A stretch of DNA of 64,000 nt from NCBI GenBank assembly GCA_030549775.1, contig CM060173.1, positions 28,958,032 to 29,022,031 on the forward strand, in the 5' to 3' direction. A program made the translations under genes and the position numbers. This DNA comes from Tamarix chinensis. Its lineage: Eukaryota; Streptophyta; Magnoliopsida; Caryophyllales; Tamaricaceae. The stretch's first letter is position 1, and the number at the start of each line of letters is the position of its first letter. Below are positions 1 to 11,720 of this stretch, piece after piece. A model generated the notes under the pieces. The model had not been told where the DNA came from. It made no database searches and saw only the letters and a list, made by a program, of their open reading frames with translations.

Positions 1-1405
1 CGGTTATCCAAGATAACACAGAGAAATCATTAAGGCCATCATAACCTTATATAATTCCGAATTAGGATTCGTTCTCGTAATACTTACTAATTATCAAATA
101 CTCTTACCTTGCTAATTAGCGTTATTTGAGTCATATTATAAAATTCCACAATCACAACGACATGTTAGGTACAAATTACTCATTTACCCCTTACTTATAT
201 AATTGCTAAGTCATCCCTTCCTTACTTGATAAATTACCATATTACCCTTAAGGTTGCATAATTATCAAATTACCCCTTGCTCGGTTTATGTTACTAAGTT
301 ATCTCCTACGCTTTTTAGATCACCATTCACCCTTCATAATTGTTAACCTTAACATATTTCCCTTTTTGGTTAGTTAGATTACCAAATTGCCCTTCTCCTT
401 TGTTATAATTACTAAATTGCCCTTGAGTTAGATAAATTACCAAATTACCCTCCTTCATTATCATTATTACTATTTTGCCCCTCTAGTTGGTTAAATAATT
501 ACCAATTTACCCTTTAATCAGTTAAATTACCAAATTGCCCTTATCCATTATCATAATTACCAAATTACCCATCTCAATTATTATAACTACCATTTTACCC
601 CTTTCCATTATTATAATTATTAATTTACTCCTCTCCATAATTATAATCATTAATTTACACTTCTCCATAATTACAATTACCAATTTACACTTCTCTGTAA
701 TTCAATTTACCCCTCTCTATTATTATAATTACTATATTGCCCTTCTCTATTATTAAAATTACCATAATACCCTTTCGTTGGTTAATTCACCAAATTACCC
801 TTCTCTATTATCATAATTATCCAATTACCCTTTTATAATCATAATTTAATTACCAATTTATCCTTCGTCGTTATCATTATTACCATGTTACCCCTTACTC
901 TGAAGTTTACCATAATATCCTTTTAATTTATAAAATTATCCTTCTACCCCTTACTTCCAAATTACTATAATATCCTTTTATTTACAAAATTACCACAATA
1001 CCCCTTTACTTATAAAATTACCATAACACCCCTTTTACTTTACAAATTACTATTTTACCCTCTTACATCTAAAATTACCATTTTTATCTTTCCTTACAAA
1101 ATTACCATTTTGCCATTCTTTTCCAAAATTACCATATTACCCTTTGCTCCCAAAATTACCACTTTACCCTTTACTCCCAAAATTACCATAATACCCCTTT
1201 ATTTATAAAATTACCATTTTGCCATTTGATCATAAAATTACCATTTTGCCCTTTTTGCCTCCAAAATTACCACTTTACCCTTTACTCCCAAAATTACCAT
1301 AATACCCCTTTACTTATAAAGTTACCATTTTGCCATTTGATCATAAAATTACCATATTGTCCTTTTTGCCTCCAAAATTACCACTTTACCCCCTTTATTA
1401 CACCA
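1..1405. repeat. TTACCA/ACCCTT minisatellite inside LTR copy F
   Basis: Dozens of degenerate units of about 20-32 bp carry the core AAATTACCA-TTTTACCCTT. Near the right end a higher-order unit of about 111 bp is visible: the string CAAAATTACCAC recurs at 1151, 1262 and 1373 with nearly the same intervening sequence. The complementary array sits at 49100-49850 in the opposite LTR copy. Peptides that can be read through it are artefacts of the periodicity. Confidence 0.85.
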
Positions 1406-1726
1406 CTTTTATTAAACTATCATTACCACAAGGAATAATAATATTAATACTCCATTAACAATATCCAACTCCACCAACTATTATATTTTAACATAATACA
1501 TATTAGCACCCACACATATTATGCCATAATCTAGCACAAGGAATATTACTAAAATGCCCCTAGGGCTCACAATAATATTGTTCATGCATAAATGGCCATA
1601 ATAACATAAAATAACAAGGATAAATACTTAACACTTTCATTAATAGCCAAACTCTTTCCCTAAGCAATGTTTCCACACATAGCACATAAACTAGCATACT
1701 TTCCTTTTATTAATCAACACAAGCAA

Positions 1727-1752
1727 ATATATATATATATATATATATAATA

Positions 1753-1791
<39 letters not shown>
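1727..1791. repeat. AT dinucleotide microsatellite
   Basis: An almost uninterrupted (AT)n tract with one TAATAATAAT break, inside LTR copy F. The opposite LTR copy lacks a comparable expansion (it has only short TATATAT runs near 48750 and 49000), so the expansion probably happened after insertion. Confidence 0.95.
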
Positions 1792-1795
<4 letters not shown>

Positions 1796-2113
1796 CCACA
1801 AATATTAAGCATAATAACATATTAAAAATCCTAATGTGCTAACATACGTTTATCCATGCGTTTAAGTGGGGTTTAACGATTACCTTAATTCCTACCAAAA
1901 ATTGAATCTTACCGGTATCTCGGTTAAATATTCAAGCTTTAAATAGCAAAATCAACACCAAAAAATAATATCAATAATTATTATATTAGAAATAAGAAAA
2001 TCAAAGCATAAGACCTTATAAAATTTACTTAATGAAATAATTAACTTAAATATTATTTTACCTTAAATTTTTTAATAAAAATGGTCCAATAATTGCAACA
2101 ACTCATCCTGCTT

Positions 2114-2131
2114 ATGCAGCATGAGCTGCAT
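2114..2131. other. Conserved 7-bp-stem hairpin in LTR copy F
   Basis: ATGCAGC, loop ATGA, GCTGCAT gives a perfect 7-bp stem with a 4-nt loop. The same hairpin is intact at 48439-48456 in the inverted LTR copy although flanking sequence has diverged. It lies between the pyrimidine-rich tract and the conserved block. A role in the transcript is inference only. Confidence 0.6.
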
Positions 2132-2199
2132 GCAAAAATAATAGGAGGAAGGCCTCAAAGGGGGTTGAAGGAAGGTAAAATGGCTATTTTCAGGTTGGG

Positions 2200-3400
2200 G
2201 TCTTTAGGCTAGAAAAGAGGGCAGGTGGGGGAGGATTTAAGGCAAGGGAATGGTGCAGGAGTGAAGAGGGGGTGTAGGTGGTTGCCGGGGATGGGTTCAC
2301 GGTGGCCAAGGGTGGTGGAGGCGACGGCAGCGAGGTGGCGAAGTTGGCTGCCGAGGTGGGTCGAGGTGGAGGGGCTGAGAAGGAAGGAAAAGAGGAGGGA
2401 AAAATGAAGGGGTTCGGGGACTTGTTTCTGCTAAACAATGTATGGGGGTCGTAGAGGAGGTTGCAGGGAGTCGAATGGTGGGTTGGGTGTCGGCATAGGC
2501 GGCCAGACGACAGAGGAAGGAGGGCTTGCAGGTGGGCTGCCAAGAAGGGAGAAAAACAAGAAGAAAAAGAAGAGGGGAGGAAGAGGGAGTTACGGGGTGG
2601 CTTGGATGGTGTTGGGGCGGTAGTAGAAGGGTGCAGAAGGTGGCGTAGGGGCTTGGTGCGGCGGTTGGTGCAGCAAAGGGCGACGACATGCAAAAATAGG
2701 GGGGAAATGGAAGGAGAAGAAAGGAGAGAAGAGGGAGATCGGGGGTAAGGAGCTCGAAAGGATAGGGTAGAAAAAGGCTGAAGGGGAGAAGAAAAAGAAT
2801 AGGAAGGGTAGGGGGATAGGTGGTAGTCGGTGGCAGTGTTTAGGGTGGCAGGGAGAGGGTGACGAAGGGGAGGAAAGGGGAGCCATGCGGGATGGGGTGC
2901 ATGGCTGTCCGGTTTCCAAAACGATGAAAGAAAAGGGCAGGGGAGAGAGAGAGAGAGGGAGACAGGTGGTGGCAGCAAGGTGGCAGCGAGAGGTTGTAGG
3001 CGGTGGTTGGGCGAGGTGTTTGGGGTGGCAGACCTGGGCAATGAAGACAGGTCGGGGCGTCGATCGGGGTGCTGGCCTGCTGGGTTGAGGCAGAAGAGGG
3101 GAGAAGAAAGAAAGAAAGGAGTCGGCCGGTGCAGGAGAAAAAAAAACGAGTAGGCTAGCCCGGTCTAAGGAGAAAAGAGAGAGAAAAAAAAGAAGAAGGC
3201 TGGTCTGGCTGGGTTGAGACGCACGGGAGGGGAAAGAGAGGGAGAGAAACGGGCCCCTGGCCCAGCGCGCGAGGAGAGAGGTAGGCCTGGCAACCCGGGC
3301 CGGGAAAAGAAAAAAAAAGAAAAAGAAAGGAAGGAGGAAAAGGAGAAAAGGAGAAGGAAAAGGAAAGGAAAGGAAAATGGGAAAATGGTAAAAATTTAAA
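2200..3400. other. Strand-asymmetric purine/pyrimidine tract of the LTR
   Basis: About 1.2 kb is G/A-rich on the plus strand and therefore C/T-rich on the element's sense strand. Equivalent C/T-rich tracts occur at 38130-39230 and 47250-48430 in other LTR copies. The bias removes stop codons in several frames on both strands, which produces long open frames (for example 283 codons at 2190-3041) with Pro/Ser/His-rich low-complexity translations. I do not regard any as a gene. Confidence 0.7.
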
Positions 3401-3734
3401 ATAATTGAATTTATAAAATAATAGGATGTAATATTTTTGATAATAAATTTATTTAATAATTTAATTTAATATAATTAAATATATGGGCTTAAAAAGGAAA
3501 ATTTTAGTAAAATGCTAGTTTGAAAATTTATTTAAATAAAAATAATATGATAAAATAGCAAAATATTTATTTTAATTTATTAAATACTCTTATCTAAATT
3601 TATATACTCAAAAATCTGTAAAATAATTAAGCTAAATAACTTTAAAAGCTAATTTACTTAAAATAAAAGCTATTTATTAAATTATAGGTTTTATAAAATT
3701 TTGGGGGATTACAATATGCAAGATAAATTTTCTT

Positions 3735-4110
3735 GTTAATTTCATAAAGATAATTCCTTCATTATTGTGACAAACCTTTACATATCCATACAAGTCTTCA
3801 TTATTGTGACAAGTCTTTACGGTGCAAACAAGCTTTTCCTGTCAATTTCACAAACTTTGTGACTCCATTTTTTTTATGATTGTACAAGCCTTCACATGTT
3901 AACAAAGGAGCCTTAATTATTGCAACAAGCTTCCACATGCAAGATAGTTTTTCCTATCAATTTCGCGAAGGTGGTGGCTTCATTATTATGATAAGCCTTC
4001 ACATGTCTAGACAATCCTTCATTATTGTGACAAGCTTTCACATGTCCAAAAACGAATTAATTATTGTGACAAATCTTCATAGTTCAAACAAGCTTTTCTT
4101 ATCAATTTTA
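3735..4110 (+). repeat. Degenerate tandem repeat upstream of Harbinger relic 1
   Basis: The phrases TTCATTATTGTGACAAG, CTTCACATG and CAAGCTTTTCCT recur about five times in different spacings, with units of about 45-95 bp. The array ends about 160 bp before the first ATG of the Harbinger-like reading frame, so it occupies the element's 5' region. Confidence 0.6.
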
Positions 4111-4271
4111 CAAATCCCATGCCTTCACAACCTTTCCATATAAAAAGAAAATCTTACTTTGATTGCAATCCTTCACAGCCTTCCTTAGTCTATAAATTTT
4201 GTGGTCAACACATTTCCACCAACCATCCCTAACACTTCCACGAAGAACTAAATACATTTCTAACTATAATC

Positions 4272-5012
4272 ATGTCTTCAAGTTATAGTTTTAATAATCA
4301 CAATAACAATTAAAATGATGAAGATTTTAATGATTGCATTGACAAAGATAGGGAAATTCAAATAGAGCTTGAAGAATATCTATTCAACCTCTTGAGTCAT
4401 TGATGTCACAAGCATCAAATCATGAGAGAACTACTTAGATCTCAACAAGTAGACAGAGGAGTTCATCAATGTATGTACATAGACCGAGATCTTGTTGATG
4501 GTCATGAAAACTTGTATTCAAACTACTTTGCAAAGCATTTAACATACACCAACCAATAATTTCACACTAGGTTTTAGATGTAAAGACATATATTCCTCTA
4601 AGTAGTGGATGCTCTCAATGCTCATACTCCATATTTTCGACAAAGATTAGAAGTATGTGGGAGACCTAGCTCATCACCAATACAAATGTGCATTGTTGTT
4701 GTAAGAATACTTACTTACATAATGTCCATCAATACATATGACAACTATGTTTGTATCAGGAAAACAACAACAAATGACTACATGAAGAAATTTGCTAAAA
4801 GTGTAGTTAGTGATTTTGGAGATCAATATTTGAGAAGACTAACAGAGGAGGATTTCCAACATTTTCTTCGTGTTAGTGAGACATGTGGTTTTCTCAATAT
4901 ATTAGGTAGTATAAATTGCATTGACAAACTTAAATACTTTCAATATTTTAATCATTTCTTATTTTTATACTTCTTATTTGGGGTGATCTCCTTATGTTTT
5001 AGCCTAGTTTAG
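4272..5012 (+). pseudogene. PIF/Harbinger transposase, N-terminal part, decayed (relic 1)
   Basis: Translation from the ATG at 4272 starts MSSSYSF and, through several stop codons, gives family landmarks in order: RDLVDGHENLYSNYF (the usual R-D-EGH-LW-DYF block), a broken R-F-M-R segment, FRQRLEVCGRPSSSPIQ (the D-GK-G-SPLQK block), TYDNYVCIRKTT (the DEY-RIGEST block), FGDQYLRR and GFLNILGSINCID (the GFPGMLGSIDCMHW block). The longest open piece is 4605-5012. The family is the DDE nuclease of PIF/Harbinger elements, related to the domesticated ALP1 protein. Translation leaves the family at about 4930, just before the catalytic core, and resumes 1.5 kb downstream at 6488. Clearly non-functional. 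Confidence 0.85.
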
Positions 5013-6487
5013 CTCATTGGTTCATATTACTGCTTTCTTGATGTATTATGTAGGGAATGTTGGAGATAAGTAACAAATCATAGCAAATAGGGAGTCAAGA
5101 GAATCATGGAATGAAGCTACACAACCTTCTAGTGTCTAATAACATGGGAGTGTTGAAGTGAAAAAGAAATCGTAGTAAAAATGAAGTTTCTAGGCTTAAT
5201 ATGACCTATTAGTGTTGGTCAACATGGTCATGTAGGCCTAAAGTGTGAATATTTGGCTTCTGACTCCAACACGATCATGTTGGAAGCTAATTTCATTTTT
5301 AAGTATGATATCTATCGCATTGATGGTTACCTTTGGAGAAATCTTTTTCCAATCTAAATTAGCACAACCTAGGGCATTATTGGGGGTTTTCATTCATCCT
5401 CTTTGCTCTCTTTATCTTTATATTTCCTATCTCTTTTATGCAAAACACATTAGGTTAAATCTCTACTTTCAATTTCTAAACATCGATTCTAGAGAATTGA
5501 AGTACCGCATTGAACTCCGACACTATGATTTTATCTATTCAACTCTTCTCTTTATCTTCTACTATTATGTGTTTTATTTTATTATTGTCCTTTATGATTT
5601 CAATTATGCATGAGTAATTGTTTGTTCTATGATCGAATCAAGCCTGATTCCATTATTGATTTGGTAAATTGATTTAATTGTTGTTGAAATTGTTTGAATT
5701 GCATCAAATCTAATTAGGTTGTTAATTATAATTGAAAGATCATAATTAATACCAACATTAAACTAATGATTCACTAAAGTATATGAGTGATTGTGGGGAA
5801 TTAATTAAATTGGCTTGTTCTTAATAAGTTTAATTAGCCCTATAACCATGAAAATATATTGTTAGATTTAATTCAGCACGTCTTTTGATTGTCAAAAGAA
5901 ATGAACAGTAAAATTTGGCTAATTATCTCTAATGTATTGAGGAATCTGATACAAGATAGATTAATTTATTAAACTAAATTGGAGTTGTAACAGAAATTCA
6001 ACCCTAGGCTTGTAATATAGTAATTGCAAATAGTGTCTGAAATAACCTAAACACACACTCAATATCCTTCCCCATTACCTTTTGATGTTGAGCAAAAAGA
6101 TTATGTTTATCATTTTATGGCGATCAAATGGACTGAATGAATGTAGCTCATGTAGGGTATACACCAATGGTTAAATAATAACCCAAGTTATATTAGTTAC
6201 CATTAACTGTAGATGTTATTGCCAAAGCTACGATATTATAAATATCATTAAATATTGGAGAATAATCTAGTACATTTATGCCATTACAAGTAAATGGAGT
6301 ACCAAATAATGCATGTCATATCCACAAATCATATGAAACAACTACTTCGAGAACAATTGTCACCTTTTGATCCCCTTGGGCATATTGATCTTGTCAAGAC
6401 ACTAAGGAAATCTTCCATTCCCAGTGCATGCATGTTCACCTAAATACTCAAGTGCACGGATGTTATAGTATCAAAACAATGTCATAT
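5013..6487. other. Unassigned sequence interrupting Harbinger relic 1
   Basis: This stretch separates the N-terminal and C-terminal pieces of the transposase and replaces its DDE catalytic core. It is AT-rich, with one open stretch of 122 codons at 5245-5613 whose translation (hydrophobic, Phe/Tyr/Leu-rich) resembles no family I know. It may be an insertion with deletion of the core. No terminal repeats were found. Confidence 0.4.
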
Positions 6488-6751
6488 TTGGCTTATATTA
6501 TATAACATAATATGATCGTCAAAGATGAACGAGATATTTGTGGTCATGTGTCAAATATTTTGGACTATGATGAGACTTACATTATAGATAGTAACTTAGC
6601 ATAACAATATTTTAACGAGCATATTCCAACACATGAGAGGTATCTTCAAATAACATATGTCAATCAAAATAAGGAAACAAATCATCGCCTAATGCATGAT
6701 ATAATTGAAATTATTTGGAGATTTTTTGGTAACCAGTATGTTGGAGTTTGA
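6488..6751 (+). pseudogene. PIF/Harbinger transposase, C-terminal part (relic 1)
   Basis: One frame reads LAYII-stop-HNMIVKDERD, the characteristic C-IILHNMIVEDERD block at the end of Harbinger nucleases, and continues to NHRLMHDIIEIIWRFFGNQ, matching the family's H-LR-DLIEHLW tail, before a TGA at 6749. Two in-frame TAA codons (6503-6505 and one after NLA) disable it. It belongs with 4272-5012; the middle of the protein is missing. Confidence 0.8.
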
Positions 6752-8076
6752 ATAATCCTCATTTTTATTGTTGTTGAATTTTTCAAATATGGATGTTATG
6801 TACATGCATTGTTGTCGCTTTTTCCCTTTTAATTGTTATAGTTGTCTTTAATATTTGAACTATTATAGTTGTTTTTGGGGTATTTTGGAGGTTTTAATTA
6901 GTGTTAAATTAGTTAATTTAAATTATGAAAATAATAGTTAAATAATAAAAGAGTCTTTGCTTTATAATGAATAAATAATATTTGAATTATAGTTAAGTAG
7001 TTAATATAATTAATTTAACTAATAAATTTAGCAACATAAATATATTAATAAACACTCATTAACATGTTTAATAATTAATTAGATTAGATTAGATAAAATA
7101 AAATAATTAATTAGTATTACTATATAATTATGATGACTAAAGGAAAAAGGTGTAAAAATAAAATAAAATTTAATTTTTTAAAAAATTCCAAATTTAAATT
7201 TTATAAAAATATATATTTATTAATATAAATAAGATATGTTGATATTAAATTAAGGGAGATAAAGTTGTCGGGATATAAAAAGTTATTGAAGTCTATATCA
7301 CCGTTGAAATGCATATATTGTTTTAGTAGCTTATGAGAAACATAAAGAGAATTTCTTTTATTTTAAATCAAAAAAAGAGATTTAAGCTAATCATAAAGGA
7401 GCTTCCATTGTTCATGCTCTAATACTCAACAAAAATCATTTAGTGTAATATGAACTCTTGCAACATAAAGGCCTACTATCTACATGCCATTAAGAATTCA
7501 TGGTCAAACATAAAAAAAAAATAATTATGAGTGTTAGAAAACTCATGGGTACCTGCTTACAGATCTATGCAAAACTGATACACCAAATTTAGCCTACAAT
7601 TTTACGCTACTTGTGATATAGCCTTTAATATATTTATAAGATAAATTACAATATAAAAACAATGTGGAAATTACAAAATAATAAAATTGCTCCATTATGA
7701 TCAATATATCCTCATGGAGCTCACATGCTATGGCATCGGGACAAATATCTACATTCAATTGAAACCATAACTAGCATTAGCATAACATAACATAATATTA
7801 ACATTAATGCTAATACTAAGAAATAAAGATTAATGATTTTGACTCACCTCTTGAAATTCATATATATTCTACAAGTATAATGAGATGGGGAGAATTGAAC
7901 ACAAATGCCAGCAAGGCAGCAAAAATGACAAGCAAAAAGGAGAATGCCCATTCAATATGCTTGACAATATTTTTTTTTATACTCTTAGTGGAAGAATATT
8001 AATCTAAGAATATACATGGAAATGAATGAGAAATTAGCTACTAGTAAAGGGTAATTAACTCCACTAATAGGAACCA
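6752..8076. other. AT-rich intergenic sequence, nothing recognised
   Basis: Strongly AT-rich DNA, with runs of alternating A/T near 6960-7250. No reading frame, RNA gene or terminal-repeat structure that I can support. Confidence 0.5.
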
Positions 8077-8580
8077 AATACCAAAATAGTCTATCAATCT
8101 AAAAATACACTAAAATAGCCTTCTATGTAAAAATAATTTTTTTTAAAAAAAATTAGAGTAAATAATCATAATCATTATGTGTGTTTCATCAAACAAAAAA
8201 AAATACAAATCCATTTGTATTTCATTATCGGTCAATACACGCTTAATGATTGAGCATCATATTTGAAAAAAAAAATTTATTTAAGATACACACCCAATCA
8301 TCATGCATTTGTCCTAAAAACAAGAGATTGAGTTATTTTAAATATCGGGGTTGCTTGTACCTAAAGAAACATATTCAATAATCAAGCGTGTATTGAGTCA
8401 AATTTAAATACATAAGGATTTTTTTTTTGGTTTAATGAAATACGTGAGATGATTATGAGTATTTACTCCGAACAGCTAAAAAAAATAGCCATAACAGAGA
8501 GGACTGTTTTGATGTATTTTTCAAATTGGCTGACCATTTTGATATTTTACACACCTAAAATGATGATTTTGGTATTTTTC
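8077..8580. mobile_element. Foldback/long-TIR element
   Basis: The left arm (about 8077-8275) and right arm (about 8364-8580) are diverged inverted copies. Left TCAATACACGCTTAATGATT pairs with right-complement TCAATACACGCTTGATTATT. Left TTTCATCAAACAAAAAAAAA pairs with TTTCATTAAACCAAAAAAAA. The outer left string AAATACCAAAATAG pairs with AAATACCAAAATCA. Arms of about 200 bp around a core of only about 90 bp suggest a foldback or MULE-type non-autonomous element. I could not define exact ends or a target duplication. Transcription through it could give a long hairpin RNA (inference). Confidence 0.65.
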
Positions 8581-9379
8581 AACATCAGACATAAGTGTAT
8601 CCTTAGTTCCCCAAGAAGGAGAGTCATAGAAACCACAATTTTTATAATCGGATCAATTATTGAACCACTCAGGCTATTATTTTATAAATTCACTAGTTGG
8701 ACCAATGGTTCCATTGGTTTACTGAATATAAGTAAAATTTATCCATAATTTCTTAAAAAATGATTTAATACTTAATATTATAAATAATCAATCACAATAT
8801 AGTACATTTTATCATAAAAGACCCTTACACATAGGTCACAAAATAATATAATTCATTGGTTCCTCAAGTAACAAATCTTCAATAGTGATTGATTGTTCTT
8901 TTATGAAAATGGTTTAATAAAGTCACTTAGCTAATAAGATAAAATGTTTAGCCAAGCTAACAATCAAAATAGATCAAAAAAGCAATATCAACACAACTCA
9001 ACATCACTATTGGTACATAACACAATTATAATAGTCACCAAACATATAATATTTGAGAGCTTAATTAAACAACAAACATAAATGATGCATAGATTCATAG
9101 CATAGAAAAATAAATCTAATTAGCTCAAATAACAATGAAACAAAACAAAGTGAACCCAACTTCATGTCTGATACTAGAGCAAAACGGTCGACAAATTATC
9201 AACAATTTACGCTTTAACATTCCAGAAGCAACGTACAATAGAATGAAACTCCAAACAAAAATTGATTTAAATGATCCAAAATAATAAAAGAGGCGAAACG
9301 AATAAATAAATCAATAAACAAATTGAAGGTTCCTCAAAAGAGATGAGGTTGAAGACATTGTAAAGCATGCCTTTAAAAT
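8581..9379. other. Intergenic sequence, nothing firm
   Basis: AT-rich sequence. Around 8640-8750 the wording TTGAACCACTCAGG and GGACCAATGGTTCCATTGG looks like weathered transposon sequence, but no ends could be set. No credible gene. Confidence 0.4.
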
Positions 9380-10690
9380 AACACTAAACTTATTGACCTC
9401 ATAGGTCAGTCGACTTTATTTTGATGATAACAAATGGGTTTTTTTGTCTAACTTGTTTACTTCAATTTTATATTTAGAATACACAAATCATGAAAGGATA
9501 AACAAGTGTGCTCAAGAAACATAGACTCAAGCTTCAAGGAGTATGTTATACTCTTAGGTGTTATGTACATATGACTTACATATTGAGTTATTAGAATTAT
9601 AAATGATTTGATGTTTCTAATTCTATTTAAAAAAATAATTTTGAAAGGCCTTATAATGATATTATGCATACAAAAATGTTTATAAGTGTTTACACAAAAG
9701 GATGTTCAAATCAGTCATTTCTTAAGCCATTTTCCATATTAGTTTACTTGAAAAATTCATAATAAATTCCATAAATATTATTTTTGGGTGAATAATACTT
9801 ATTTGGAAGTTTAAGATGTCTAATTTACAAGAAAACAAATACAACACTCAATTTTGAGCATTGTAGCTCAAGTTATGACCTTTTTTGTAAAATTGCGTAG
9901 TGATGAAAAATATTTCACCGATCGACTGGTTCAATTTCTAAAAAAATGCATTCTAGTCTATGCTTCAACACATCAAATATTTAGTTAAAGTAGTTGACTA
10001 GTCTATCAAACCCATTAACTGATTTGAATATCAATAAGTTGGTCTAAGTATTTCTAAGATTTTCTGTTCATTGAAAATTGACTGTCAGAGTACTTTTTAA
10101 CCCAATGGCTAGTGCCAAATCCTCTTATCTTTTAAGCACTATAAATAAAAGTTGTTAGACTTTTAAAAAAAAAAATCTAACAAAACTCTTCTAAAATAAT
10201 CATTTTTATATCTTACAAAAATCAAAATGAGTTTTGATTTCACACTTTTTAATTTAAATCAAGCTTCTCTAGTACTCAATTTGTTCTTCATATTTAGTTA
10301 GATTATTCTTATACTTGTAATAATTATTCATTTAGCTTGTTTAATTCCCTCACATTTGATTATATACTTTATTTTTTTCAATATTTTTTGAGGAATAAAC
10401 TTATTATCAAGAGGTTGTGTGTGTCTAGAATTCCTAGAGGGGTCCTTGAATGTATAAATTCATAAATCTAGAAAGGTTAACTAGGCAGAGGTGTAAATCA
10501 TCTCTTAGAGAGATCATTGAGATTATAGGATCATAAATCTAAAAGAGTGATCATCATCAACACACAATAAAGAAATATTATAAAATCCAAAAGGAAAGAT
10601 ATATTGGTAGTAGATGTAAAGGTACATTGGGCCCTTGAACCACTATATATTATTATGCAAAATTTTAATTTCTCATTATTTTCACTCTAC
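9380..10690 (+). mobile_element. Relic of a SIRE/Maximus-type Ty1/copia LTR
   Basis: Several landmarks of SIRE/Maximus LTRs appear in the right order. Near the start is TTTTGATGATAACAAATGGG (9420-9440). In the middle is a stretch of GACTGG/TTGACTAGTC-type wording (9920-10030). Near the end, GGTTGTGTGTGTCTAG precedes two ATCTCTTAGAGAGATCATTG-like segments, and CCCTTGAACCACTATATATT (10632-10651) closes it. No coding region of the element follows and no partner LTR is visible. The boundaries are approximate. Confidence 0.55.
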
Positions 10691-11245
10691 CTTATTCACC
10701 CATTTTAGGATGTTTTTCAAACTAAAAGTTGCACACATTTCTCCACATAAGAGAGATAGAAATCAAGCTTAAACAATATCTTCTTGAGACCAATAAGCCA
10801 ATTAATCAGAGAATAAATAGGTTTCAAAATGTATATCAATAAGACAAAAATCACAACACATTTATGAACAATCATGTTAGGATGTAAAATTATGTACTCA
10901 CGTGAGATTAGAATGATGTCCGAGCTATGAATAATTGATGATGATGGAGCTTGCATAACCAACTAAAGACGTTGGGTGACCTGTTGTGATCTCAAGTTGA
11001 AGACAATGAGCAAAAAAAAAATGGATGACAAACATGATTGACAACGAGGATGAGGAGCTAAATACGACAACAAACGAACAAAGAAATCCCCAACATCAAC
11101 CTCCTCAACCTACGAACACAAAGATAAAGGGGGCATATATCTAAATTGGTTTATAACTTTCAAATTTTAATAAATCAACTAGTAACTTTTATACCTAATA
11201 TATACTAACTTGAGCCTGAGATTCTAAGCTCCACCAGCAAACTTA

Positions 11246-11717
11246 TGGCACATTTATTTTGGGGGTGAAAGGAGGTGAATTAATCGTTTCACCCCGTTTG
11301 GGGACTAATTTTATTAACCTCGATAAGGTGAATCGGGGTTAAACTTTAACCCCCGTTCACCCCAATTAATCTCATTTTTGTTAACCCCTGCTTTTGGGGG
11401 TAATGAAGGTGAAAGTTAATATATAAGTAATATTTTGACTTGATCAGACAAAAATGTCACTAATTTATATCAATTGAATCACCAACCTCTTCTCGTTCAC
11501 TCTCTCCTGTTATGTGTCTCGTCCTTTATTTGTTTAATTTTTTTTAACCTTCATTTACCTCAATTTAAATAGAAAATTTAAAATAGTCAACCCGATTTAC
11601 CCAGGTTAGATTAATATTATCCAAATAATATTTTAAAACATTCACCTTGATTCACCTTCATTCCCTTCACGTAGGTTAATTTTTAATGTTTACTCTGACC
11701 TCAATCCAAACAGACCA
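11246..11717. mobile_element. MITE with TTA target duplication (Harbinger-type)
   Basis: TTA (11243-11245 and 11718-11720) flanks a 472-bp element. Its ends are TGGCACATTTATTTTGG on the left and, reverse complemented, TGGTCTGTTTGGATTGAGG on the right, an imperfect terminal inverted repeat of the TGTTTGG type seen in Tourist/Harbinger MITEs. A relative with the same ending (CAATCCAAACGAACCA) is at 19292-19982, which supports the right edge. Confidence 0.6.
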
Positions 11718-11720
11718 TTA

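Larger units (their letters stand above)
1..3713 (-). mobile_element. Giant LTR of a Ty3-type retrotransposon, copy F, cut by the window edge
   Basis: Read on the minus strand, this block starts at 3713 with TGTAATCCCCC, a normal plant Ty3 LTR start, and matches the plus-strand LTR at 46945-51284 block by block. The shared order is an AT-rich 5' 300 bp, a pyrimidine-rich tract, a small hairpin, a conserved block containing GGTAATCGTTAAA, CACTTAAACGCATGG and a TTAGCACATTAGG-like string, then a TTACC minisatellite. By that alignment position 1 corresponds to about 49920, so roughly 1.4 kb of the LTR lies left of the window. The plus-strand bases after 3713 show no polypurine tract, so 3713 is an outer edge; the copy is either a solo LTR or the 5' LTR of an element extending leftward. 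No gag or pol is visible. Confidence 0.8.

Noticed and set aside
2190..3041. 283-codon Pro/Ser/His-rich open frame on the minus strand, with others overlapping
   Set aside because: It lies in the pyrimidine-rich tract of an LTR, overlaps open frames in several other phases, and the translation is low complexity with no domain.
5245..5613. 122-codon hydrophobic frame
   Set aside because: No recognisable family, AT-rich composition matching the non-coding surroundings, located inside a broken transposon.
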